Shown here: positions 16,137 through 23,125 of the stretch, piece after piece | Layout of the letters: each line of letters opens with the position of its first letter | Position numbering within the stretch: position 1 is the stretch's first letter | Source: Armatimonadota bacterium | GTDB lineage: Bacteria; Armatimonadota; Zipacnadia; UBA1398; JAKPQA01 | Reading direction: 5' to 3' | Length of the DNA: 38,327 nt | NCBI GenBank assembly: GCA_029547025.1 | Contig: JAKPQA010000150.1 | Location: 1-38,327 of the forward strand | Made by a program: the position numbers and the translations under genes | Notes under the pieces: model-generated | What the model was told of the DNA's origin: nothing | The model's database searches: none | Seen by the model: the letters and a program-made list of their open reading frames with translations, nothing else

Positions 16137-18698
16137 ATGGTTCTACGAAGTGTGATACATCGAGCCGGGTCGCTTGTGCTGGTGGCGACGCTTCTGCTGC
16201 TGGGTGCCCAGGCGGTGGGCGCTCTGGAGTTGCGCGTCGACAGTGACCTTGTCCTCGAACGGCCCCGTACTCCTGGCCTGAACGTGGGCAGAGCTTCCAC
16301 GGGCATGGCGAACATTGCCCTGACCGACGAGGCCTATCGTGTGCTGCGCAGCCCCGTTGCCTTGAGTGAGAGCGGGTGGATGAACTCGACCACACTCTCC
16401 AGCAGCTCGGGCCTGTCGGCGTTCGGCCCGTCGCTGACTCAGCGCTTCGTCGCAAGCACGCTCTCGGACTCCGCCATCACGGAAGGGCTCCCGAAGCTAT
16501 CGACCTACTCGAAGACGGCTCCGGTCGAGTCGATGAGCCTGTTGGACCGCCGGACCGGCCGCGCGCCTGAGGAGCAGGTCTATGGTGCGTCGGTGACCGG
16601 CGTCACCCTGGGCAAGACCCAGGTCTCCTATGGCCTCGTGGGCCAGGCTCCCGAGGTGCTGACCGCATCGTCGCTCAGGGCTGCGGAGCGCTCGCTTGGC
16701 GGGTCCATGGGGCCATACGCTCGCTGGTTGGGCTTGAGTTTCGGCGGGGCCGAGAGCGCCGTGCGTGGCTACTTCCGCTCGGCGAACATCGACCAGGGCT
16801 GGGCGCCGTCGAGCGCCAGCGGCGATGCCGCCATCGTCAACGAGTTCCGCACACTGGGCTTCGCGGACAAGCAGGACCTCTTTGATGGCAACATTAACCG
16901 CACCACGGGCGGTCAGTTCGCCGGGACGAAGTGGCAGGACTGGATGGTCGAGGCCAATCCGGTGACCGGGCTGCTGGTGAACGTGCGGACCAAGTCGGAG
17001 GAGCTCTCGGCCACGGGAGACCTGGCGACGCTAAGCACACAGCGCGCCCAGTATGATAAGGGACTCACGCATCTGGGCTTCTCCCGGACCGAGACCCGAA
17101 TCGAGCGGAAGCCGGATCCCAAGGACGCGGCCTCAACTCGGCAGTCGGACACCAGTGCGGTCACCACCGTGCTGGACGCCAGCCAGGGGATCAAGGTCAA
17201 TGGGGCCCAGTCGACAATGTCATTCCAGCAGGTGCGGTCCCACACGGCCAACAACCTGACGGGTGAACTGGGGACGGAGTCGCGGGTGACCACCATCAAG
17301 GTGGACCAGGTCCAGGTGACGCCTCGGCTCAACCTGGGGTTCAGCCGCGTGACTACCGATGCCGACACATCCGACGCGCTGACCTCTTCGGTCAGCACCT
17401 ATTCGCTGAACCACCTCAAGCTCAATGACCACGCCATTATCCAGGGGAGCTTGGTTCGCTCGCAGGCATCGGGCAACACCGACCCGGCGCTGGATGGCGT
17501 GACCCAGGATGTCTGGACGCTCAACACGCTTCCCGGTCAGCGCATGTGGCTGTTCTCGGACCGCGTTGGGTTCACCAACGCGCTGTGGCAGCGTGTGGTG
17601 ACGGTCAACGGGAACACGACCGAGAAGACTTCGTTCGGCGTGGATACGAAGCTGCTGGGCCACACCATCGCGGGGAGCTTTGCTCAGGACCGGGTGACCG
17701 ACACGGCCGGTACCGCCACGCAGAAGCGAGTCGTGTCCGCGAACACCACGGTGGCTGGGTGTACGGTAACGGGCACGGTGGTGCACGACACGATCGAGAA
17801 CCCGACGGCGCCGACGGACCGCATGGAGCGCTCGGTGCAGATCAGCCGGCCCATCGGGACCCGGACGCAGGTGGGCGTGGGGCAGTCGCAGGTGATCGAG
17901 CTCGGTTCCGAGACGCTGCGGCGGACCAGCGTGAACGCGACGCACAAGCTGGGGCCGGTGACGGTTTCGGCGGCTGCGGCGGCGCTCGAGACCTACTCGG
18001 GCATCCGCAGGCCGGAGAGCTCGCTGAACCTGAGCTATCGCGAGGACCAGCCCGAAGGCGTCCGGGGCGGGGTGACCATTATCAACCGCGCGGACACGGA
18101 CACCTCACACGGGCTGATGACTCGCGAGGCTCGGGCCACGGTGCCGATAGGCCCCGTGACACTCAGGGGAACGCTGCGGGAGAACCCCGAGCTGGCCTTC
18201 AACGACTCGAAGGTCGCCACGGCCGGCGAGCAGAAGACGTTTGGCTTCAACGTACCGATAGGTTCAGTGTCGCTGTCGGTGGACCGAGTCGACAACCCCA
18301 CGGTCATGCAGGGCAAGGTGGAGTCCTTCGCGGGCAACACGGCAACGGACTTGGCCCTGTCCGCCAAGATCGACGACAAGGGCACCGTTGCCATCCGGAA
18401 CCGGTTCATCGAGGACGGAAGCAGCGAGTCTTTGACGAACGCGCTCTCGCTGGACTTCCAGTACAAGACCGACCGGATCGGCCTGCTGTCGCTAGCCTAT
18501 TACAACAACTGGGCCAACCAGGAGGGCTCGCCCATCGTGCAGGGCCAGGGCTACCGGCTGAAGTATTCCCGCATCGTGTCGACCGACACGTCGCTGGAGC
18601 TCAATCTGGCCAAGAAGTTCTCGCCCTTCCCGTCGCTCGTGGACGGGTTGCCGGATGAGGACACTCGCGTGTTCGTCGAGATGAAGCGCAGTTTCTAG
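16137..18698 (+). CDS. Predicted outer-membrane beta-barrel protein
   Basis: 853 residues from the ATG at 16137, chosen because a Sec signal peptide starts there (basic MVLRSVIHRAG, then LVLVATLLLLGAQAVGA) and GGATGGG lies about seven bases upstream; the frame is open back to 16014. After the signal the sequence is almost entirely alternating polar/hydrophobic short strands rich in T, S, V, N and D. The C-terminus FVEMKRSF ends in phenylalanine, as outer-membrane barrels recognised by BamA do. No plug, TonB box or enzymatic motif is evident. I find no family name for it. Pairing with the double zinc-finger membrane protein upstream suggests an envelope-sensing role or simple co-expression. 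Confidence 0.65.
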   Translation: MVLRSVIHRAGSLVLVATLLLLGAQAVGALELRVDSDLVLERPRTPGLNVGRASTGMANIALTDEAYRVLRSPVALSESGWMNSTTLSSSSGLSAFGPSLTQRFVASTLSDSAITEGLPKLSTYSKTAPVESMSLLDRRTGRAPEEQVYGASVTGVTLGKTQVSYGLVGQAPEVLTASSLRAAERSLGGSMGPYARWLGLSFGGAESAVRGYFRSANIDQGWAPSSASGDAAIVNEFRTLGFADKQDLFDGNINRTTGGQFAGTKWQDWMVEANPVTGLLVNVRTKSEELSATGDLATLSTQRAQYDKGLTHLGFSRTETRIERKPDPKDAASTRQSDTSAVTTVLDASQGIKVNGAQSTMSFQQVRSHTANNLTGELGTESRVTTIKVDQVQVTPRLNLGFSRVTTDADTSDALTSSVSTYSLNHLKLNDHAIIQGSLVRSQASGNTDPALDGVTQDVWTLNTLPGQRMWLFSDRVGFTNALWQRVVTVNGNTTEKTSFGVDTKLLGHTIAGSFAQDRVTDTAGTATQKRVVSANTTVAGCTVTGTVVHDTIENPTAPTDRMERSVQISRPIGTRTQVGVGQSQVIELGSETLRRTSVNATHKLGPVTVSAAAAALETYSGIRRPESSLNLSYREDQPEGVRGGVTIINRADTDTSHGLMTREARATVPIGPVTLRGTLRENPELAFNDSKVATAGEQKTFGFNVPIGSVSLSVDRVDNPTVMQGKVESFAGNTATDLALSAKIDDKGTVAIRNRFIEDGSSESLTNALSLDFQYKTDRIGLLSLAYYNNWANQEGSPIVQGQGYRLKYSRIVSTDTSLELNLAKKFSPFPSLVDGLPDEDTRVFVEMKRSF

Positions 18699-18732
18699 CT
18701 GTCGACGGCACGCCGCGCCGCGTGGATGCCGA

Positions 18733-18763
18733 GGGCCGGATGGGGTATGATCCCGTCCGGCCC
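18733..18763 (+). promoter_or_regulatory. Hairpin with a TATGAT -10-like loop upstream of the sugar kinase
   Basis: A 12-pair stem (18733-18744 with 18752-18763, one G-T pair) encloses the loop GTATGAT. It lies between the barrel gene and the kinase. TATGAT (18746-18751) would make a fair -10 box for the kinase, with only a weak -35 candidate (TGGATG, 18723-18728). The hairpin could equally end the barrel transcript, although no T run follows. Confidence 0.35.
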
Positions 18764-18798
18764 CGTTCATTGGGGGCCGACGACGAGGGGGCTGGGCT

Positions 18799-19710
18799 TT
18801 GGGCATCGTGATCGTGGGTTCGGTTGCGCTCGACACGGTGGAGACGCCAGCGGGACGGGTTGACGAAGCGGTGGGCGGTGCCGCCACCTACGCTTCGTTG
18901 GCCGCGGCGCTGCTGACCCGGCCGGTCTCGGTGGTCGGCGTTGTCGGCGGTGACTTCCCCGACGAGCACCTGTCCATGCTCCAGGCGCGCGGGGTGGACA
19001 TCGGGGGCATCGAGCGCGCGGAGGGTCGGACTTTCCGCTGGGTGGGCCGCTACCACGACGACATGGTTGGCCGCGATACACTCGATACACAGCTCAACGT
19101 CTTCGCGGATTTCCGACCCCATATCCCCGAGGCGCTGCGGACGGAGAGCCATCTGTTCCTGGCCAACATCCAGCCTGGCCTTCAGTTCTCGGTGCTCGAC
19201 CAGATGGACCGGCCTGAAGTGACACTGCTCGACACCATGAACTTCTGGATCACGGGCGCGCTCACCGAGCTCCGGCGGGTCATGGCGCGCGTGGATGTGC
19301 TGGTGGTCAACGATGAGGAGGCCCGGATGCTCACGGGCCACCGATCGATCCACGAGGCGGGGCGTGCGCTCCTGGACCTGGGGCCGCGGTTCGCCGTCGT
19401 GAAGAAGGGCGAGCACGGCGCGAACCTGTATGGGCCGGACGGCCTGTTCCTTTGCCCCGCGTACCCGGTGACCGATGTGGTCGATCCGACGGGAGCTGGC
19501 GATAGCTTCGCGGGGGGCCTCATCGGGAGCCTGGCCGGCGCGAGCACCCTCTCGCCCGAGAGCCTGCGCCGCGCCATGGTGGTGGGCACGGCCGTGGCTT
19601 CGTTCTGTGTCGAGGGGTTCGGCGTGCAGGGCTTGCTCAGAGCTGACCGCGCGGGACTTCAGGAACGGTATCAGCGCCTCCGCGAGCTCACCGGCATCCC
19701 GCCGCTCTAG
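18799..19710 (+). CDS. PfkB/ribokinase-family carbohydrate kinase
   Basis: 303 residues from a TTG start with GAGGGGGC upstream; no better start precedes the conserved IVIVGSVALDTVETPAG. The family phosphorylates a sugar or nucleoside with ATP. Visible features are the glycine-rich GGAATYASLAAALL substrate region and VVNDEEARMLTG. The C-terminal DPTGAGDSFAGGLIGSLAG carries the catalytic aspartate and anion hole. The length is standard. The substrate cannot be told from the sequence. The gene is free-standing, followed 17 bases later by a tRNA on the opposite strand. Confidence 0.9.
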   Translation: MGIVIVGSVALDTVETPAGRVDEAVGGAATYASLAAALLTRPVSVVGVVGGDFPDEHLSMLQARGVDIGGIERAEGRTFRWVGRYHDDMVGRDTLDTQLNVFADFRPHIPEALRTESHLFLANIQPGLQFSVLDQMDRPEVTLLDTMNFWITGALTELRRVMARVDVLVVNDEEARMLTGHRSIHEAGRALLDLGPRFAVVKKGEHGANLYGPDGLFLCPAYPVTDVVDPTGAGDSFAGGLIGSLAGASTLSPESLRRAMVVGTAVASFCVEGFGVQGLLRADRAGLQERYQRLRELTGIPPL

Positions 19711-19727
19711 CGTGCCACCGGGGCAGG

Positions 19728-19800
19728 TGGGCCCACCTGGATTCGAACCAGGGACCAACCGGTTATGAGCCGGCCGCTCTCACCGCTGAGCTATGGGCCC
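19728..19800 (-). tRNA. tRNA with anticodon CAU (probably Ile2, possibly elongator Met)
   Basis: The minus strand gives a full cloverleaf of 73 bases: acceptor GGGCCCA/TGGGCCC with discriminator A, D arm GCTC...GAGC, anticodon stem GCCGG/CCGGT with loop CTCATAA, and T arm CCTGG-TTCGAAT-CCAGG. The anticodon is CAT (CAU). The 3' CCA is not encoded, as ACCT follows. The variable region TGGTC resembles bacterial tRNA-Ile2, whose CAU is changed to lysidine by TilS, more than elongator tRNA-Met; the initiator is unlikely because the first pair is G-C. The choice between Ile2 and Met is tentative. Confidence 0.92.
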
Positions 19801-19803
19801 GCC

Positions 19804-19819
19804 GATCGTCATTATAACA
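19804..19819 (-). promoter_or_regulatory. Extended -10 promoter of the tRNA
   Basis: On the minus strand TGTTATAAT (plus 19811-19819) contains a perfect TATAAT -10 box with the TGn extension. It lies ten bases from the mature tRNA 5' end, so transcription should start near 19804. No good -35 box is seen, which is usual for extended -10 promoters. Confidence 0.6.
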
Positions 19820-19925
19820 GGCTGGCCCCTCTGGCAGACCGGACAGGGTCTCACCAGAGAGGGTCATGTCGCTCTCGAGTGCAGGCCGGATGGCACCCTT
19901 GTCTCAGTGCGGGCCCCTTTTTGCG

Positions 19926-20178
19926 CATTGGCGGTAACTTAGGGCTCCAGTGGCCCATCAGCCTGGTTGCGGAGGGGCGCCATGGGGGGAACCACGCGTC
20001 TCCCAGCGTGGCGGGCCCCCAACGCGCCCGATCTGGAGGCCTCAACCTCGGGCCGGTCAGGGGCCCCGCGCCCTCTGGGCGCACCCCTGTGCGGCCCCTC
20101 CGCAAGACCAGGCGGGCGTTCCGCGCGACCTTCGCGAGACCCAGCCGCCCGGCCAAGGGCCCTGTGTTACCGCCAATG
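19926..20178. repeat. Long-range nested inverted repeats, possible structured RNA or palindromic element
   Basis: CATTGGCGGTAAC at 19926-19938 is the exact reverse complement of GTTACCGCCAATG at 20166-20178. Pairing continues inward through AGGGC. A second exact 12-base pair, TTGCGGAGGGGC (19967-19978) with GCCCCTCCGCAA (20094-20105), nests inside, flanked by GCCTGGT/ACCAGGC. A local hairpin CCACGC/GCGTGG (19992-19997, 20006-20011) sits within. All arms are in nested order, so a single folded molecule of about 250 bases is possible. It could be a non-coding RNA, a MITE-like element, or a decayed mobile element. I do not recognise the family. Confidence 0.5.
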
Positions 20179-20215
20179 GGGATCTGGGGCCCCAACTTCC
20201 GGGGGGGTGCGGAGC

Positions 20216-20284
20216 GCGGAGCGCCAGCTCCGCAGCGGTAGGGCACGAGCGACCACGTCCCGTGCCGGCGGGCGCTGAAGCCCG
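20216..20284 (-). terminator. Cluster of GC hairpins after the TPR gene
   Basis: Three short stems lie just beyond the stop of the minus-strand TPR gene: CGGGC/GCCCG (20269-20284), GGCACG/CGTGCC (20242-20266), and GCGGAGC-GCCA-GCTCCGC (20216-20233). No T tract follows on the minus strand. They may stabilise the transcript end or act in Rho-dependent stopping. The last stem has the look of an interspersed palindrome. Confidence 0.3.
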
Positions 20285-20285
20285 A

Positions 20286-21536
20286 TCACTCCCCACCCAG
20301 CTCGCGCTGGGCGCGGCGGCCGATGGGGCCCTGGGGGTCCAGTGCCATGGCTTGGCGGAAGGCGGTTTGGGCCTCGGCCACACGGCCCATGCGAGCCCGG
20401 CTGAGGCCCACGCCCAGGAACGCGGCGGCGTTCGACGGCTCCAGCGCCGCCGCCCGGGCGTACTCGTCCCCCGCCTCGTCGAGATTCCCGAGGTAGTACA
20501 GCGTCGCCGCCAGGTTGATGTGGCAGGCCGGATCGTCCGGCGCCACCTCGAGTGCGGCGCGGAAGACGGACTGGGCCTCGGTCAACGGCGCGAGCCGCGA
20601 CGCCGCATCGGAAGCGAGCGCCACATCGACCAGCGCATTGCCGAGGCTGAGCTGGAGATGGTAGTCGTTGGGCACGAGGCGGACGGCCTCCCGCAGCGCG
20701 GCCACGGCGCCCACGTAGTCGCCCGTGTACCGGCACACGAGAGCGAGATTGCCGTAGGCCGGACCGTTCTTCGGGTCGAGCGCCAGCACATGCCGTGTCG
20801 CACGGCCCAGGCGCTCGTAGGCCCAGCCGAAGGCCGGGTCGGCCTCGATGGCTCGGCCCAGCGTGGCGATGCACTCGGTCAGCGACTCGTGCGCCAGGTC
20901 CTGGAGCCCGGCTGCCTCTGCCCCCACCGCGCGGTCCCACAGATGGTCGGCCGCGAACAGGTGACGAACGGCCTGGGGCGACTCGGTGGCCGGCAGGGCG
21001 GTCTTGAGCGCCGGAAGCCCCACCGGCTCGAGCCCGGCCCCGACGGTCACCCGCTCCAGCACCCGCGACACCAGGTCCTCCAGATCGCGGGTCGCGCCTC
21101 GAATGCTCTGCTGCACCACGGGCGCGCCGGAGGCCACATGGAGTACCTCCACATCAACGACGGCGTCCTCGCCCAGCACGCGCAACGATCCGTAGGCGAC
21201 GAACTGACAGGCCATTTCCGCGCCGGCTAGAGCGGCTTCGTTGGCGGTGTCGATCAGGCCCAACGCCTGCCGCTGCGAGCGGGTGGCGCGCTCCACGTCG
21301 TCACTGGTGGGCACCCGGGCCACCCCACCCAGCGCGCGGTTGGCCACATCGCTCAGCAGGTACCCGAGCCACTCCGAGCCCGCCTCGCTGTCCACGTCGG
21401 CCCGCAGCGGCAGCACGTAGACCGTGGGGGCCGAGTGGGCCGTGGCCGCCAGCGATGCCAGCGCGAGCCACGCCAGCCCGAGGGCGACGCACGCATGTCC
21501 CCTCCCTCGACACCTCCAGCAAGGCCCCCGCGTCAC
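20286..21536 (-). CDS. Exported TPR protein
   Basis: 416 residues from the GTG at 21536, whose ribosome site GAGAGGG lies in the last codons of the preceding Lgt-RDD gene; the seven-base spacing suggests coupled translation. The N-terminus has a basic stretch and a hydrophobic segment (VALGLAWLALASLAATAHSA) consistent with a signal peptide. Residues about 38-175 form an alpha/beta domain starting PTVYVLPLRADVD and containing FVAYGSLRV, reminiscent of the CsgG/FlgO/TolB-N type found before TPR arrays. From about 200 on there are several tetratricopeptide repeats. Such proteins usually scaffold envelope complexes. No catalytic motif is seen. Confidence 0.78.
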   Translation of the reverse strand: MTRGPCWRCRGRGHACVALGLAWLALASLAATAHSAPTVYVLPLRADVDSEAGSEWLGYLLSDVANRALGGVARVPTSDDVERATRSQRQALGLIDTANEAALAGAEMACQFVAYGSLRVLGEDAVVDVEVLHVASGAPVVQQSIRGATRDLEDLVSRVLERVTVGAGLEPVGLPALKTALPATESPQAVRHLFAADHLWDRAVGAEAAGLQDLAHESLTECIATLGRAIEADPAFGWAYERLGRATRHVLALDPKNGPAYGNLALVCRYTGDYVGAVAALREAVRLVPNDYHLQLSLGNALVDVALASDAASRLAPLTEAQSVFRAALEVAPDDPACHINLAATLYYLGNLDEAGDEYARAAALEPSNAAAFLGVGLSRARMGRVAEAQTAFRQAMALDPQGPIGRRAQRELGGE

Positions 21537-21542
21537 CGATGC

Positions 21543-22751
21543 TCACCCTCTCACGACTTCCGTCATGCCCGCTGGCGCCGAGTCAGCGTCTTCCGAGCGC
21601 GACCGGCTGGCCCCTGCGGCCGGCACCACCCGCGTCCCACTGAGCACATCGTGCAGGGCCCGCCGCTGTGGATCAAACAGCGGCCGGAGGCAGCCGAACA
21701 GCGAGAGCACGGAGAGCGGCAGGAGCGCGCCGCGCAGCAGCGCCCGCCCACGGGGTCTGGCCCCGAACTCGGCCACGACCCGCAGCCCGAACACTCGCAT
21801 GCCGGGCGTGGCGCCCATGGCGAGAGGCGCGAGACCGAACACGATGCCGGCGACGACGCAAGCCAGCAGCGGGCCCGCCGCCACCGCCCAGATCGCCACG
21901 AGCGCGGCATCGACGGCAGACGCCCCGGCTCGCACGAGCAGTCGAGGGCCTCGCGGCTCGACCGGCGCTGCCCTCCGGGTTGACCGAGCATCCAGCCACA
22001 CGGCCAGGCGTGCCCACGGGGCCGGCGCCACGCTTAGCAGGCCCGCGGCGCCCAACAGCCCGGCCAGCAGCGCCCACTGGGCCATGGTCAGCCCCGGGCT
22101 CCGGGCCTCATCCCGCCCGAACTCCGTGACGAACCGGCCGGCGCAGAACAGGAGCACGAACCACACGGCGAGCCATCCCGGCCGTGCCCGCTGCCGGAGG
22201 TGGGCGACCCCCAGTACCAGAGCCGTGGCGGCGAGGAGCGCCGCATCAAGGGCCTGCGTCGGAACGAGTGGCACGCCCGCCGGGGCATAGGAGCCGGGGG
22301 GGAACACCATGGCCCACGGGCTGCCCGTGGGCCTGCCGTAGCAGCATCCATGCATCAGGCATCCCAGCTTCGCCACAGTCAGGCCCAGCGCCAGGCAGAC
22401 CGTGCCCATGTCCAGCGCGGACACCGGCCACCGCATGCTCGCGGCCAGCGCCACGATGAGCGCCAGGGCGATGGCCGGGCCGCCATAGAGGCCGCCTTCG
22501 ATCACGCCGCCGAGCCGGAACGCCCGCAGCGACCACGGCTGGCGGTAGACCAGGTCGTAGGCGAGGGTCGCCCCCACGGTCATGGCGAGGACGTACGCGG
22601 CCGACAGGTCCATGGCGAGCGGGGCGGGCAGCCCCTGGCGCCGAGTCAGCCGAAGGGCCATGGCGGCGAAGCACAGCGCGGAGAGGGCATAGAGCACATC
22701 GTACGCGCGCACAGCGTAAGCGCTCGGCCAGAGACCGATCCACGGATGCAT
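21543..22751 (-). CDS. Lgt-like (prolipoprotein diacylglyceryl transferase family) protein fused to an RDD domain
   Basis: 402 residues from the ATG at 22751, chosen because membrane homology begins there and GGAGGGGG lies about 13 bases before. The N-terminal two thirds is a polytopic Lgt-like protein: GGVIEGGLYGGPAIAL, then KLGCLMHGCCYGRPTGSPW, then FCAGRFVTEFGRDE near the C-terminal signature. Canonical Lgt has RxGNFxNGE before the GRPT motif. Here arginine is lysine and the asparagine is not kept, with a cysteine-rich segment instead, so it is a divergent paralog and may not make lipoproteins. The last ~130 residues form an RDD membrane domain (ATPGMRVFGLRVV, then RRALHDVLSGTRVV). The fusion is unusual. 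Confidence 0.75.
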   Translation of the reverse strand: MHPWIGLWPSAYAVRAYDVLYALSALCFAAMALRLTRRQGLPAPLAMDLSAAYVLAMTVGATLAYDLVYRQPWSLRAFRLGGVIEGGLYGGPAIALALIVALAASMRWPVSALDMGTVCLALGLTVAKLGCLMHGCCYGRPTGSPWAMVFPPGSYAPAGVPLVPTQALDAALLAATALVLGVAHLRQRARPGWLAVWFVLLFCAGRFVTEFGRDEARSPGLTMAQWALLAGLLGAAGLLSVAPAPWARLAVWLDARSTRRAAPVEPRGPRLLVRAGASAVDAALVAIWAVAAGPLLACVVAGIVFGLAPLAMGATPGMRVFGLRVVAEFGARPRGRALLRGALLPLSVLSLFGCLRPLFDPQRRALHDVLSGTRVVPAAGASRSRSEDADSAPAGMTEVVRG

Positions 22752-22774
22752 CGTGCGCCCGCCCCCTCCGGACC

Positions 22775-23125
22775 CTAGTTCGGCCCGGCCGCGCCGCCGG
22801 CCTCGAGGAGGCGGGGCAGCTCCTTCAGGCTGCGGATCTCGGCGTCCGGCTCGGGGCCCCGCTCCCGCGGGAGTCCCTCGCGGTTCAGCCACACGGCGAC
22901 CCTACCGACTGCCTGGGCACCCGCGACATCGCTCTCCGGTGAGTTGCCGACCATCGCCTCCGCCCGCATGGGATCGTCGACGCCGTCGGTCCGGTGGACC
23001 AGCTCCCCTGCCGCGAGAAAGGCCGTCCAGGCGCCGGCTCCATCGACGACCCGCGTGTCGCCCAGGCCGAGGCACACGTGGGTGATCCCGGCGAGCCGCG
23101 ACTCGGCCGTGGCTAGTCCCTCCAT
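22775..23125 (-). pseudogene. HAD-like hydrolase remnant (C-terminal part)
   Basis: 116 residues from the ATG at 23125, overlapping the end of the preceding oxidoreductase gene by 13 bases. The segment AMVGNSPESDVAGAQAVGRVAVWLNREG is the motif IV region of HAD-superfamily phosphatases. The N-terminal nucleophile motif DxDxT is not recognisable; ITHVCLGLGDTRVVDG may be its degenerate version, and the core and cap between the motifs are missing. The ribosome site is weak. It is probably a shortened, inactive copy, though a small regulatory protein cannot be excluded. Confidence 0.5.

Larger units (their letters stand above)
19801..20285. other. Non-coding interval between tRNA and TPR gene
   Basis: I see no convincing gene in these 485 bases. 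One frame is open by GC bias only; it has no start context and looks like low-complexity G/P/R/A protein. The interval holds the tRNA promoter at its left end, the nested inverted repeats listed separately, and several GC-rich hairpins near 20216-20284 that lie just after the stop of the minus-strand TPR gene. Confidence 0.6.

Noticed and set aside
19765-20241. Plus-strand open frame covering the tRNA and the inverted repeats
   Set aside because: It overlaps a certain tRNA, has a low-complexity G/P/R/A protein and no start context. The structure is better read as non-coding.
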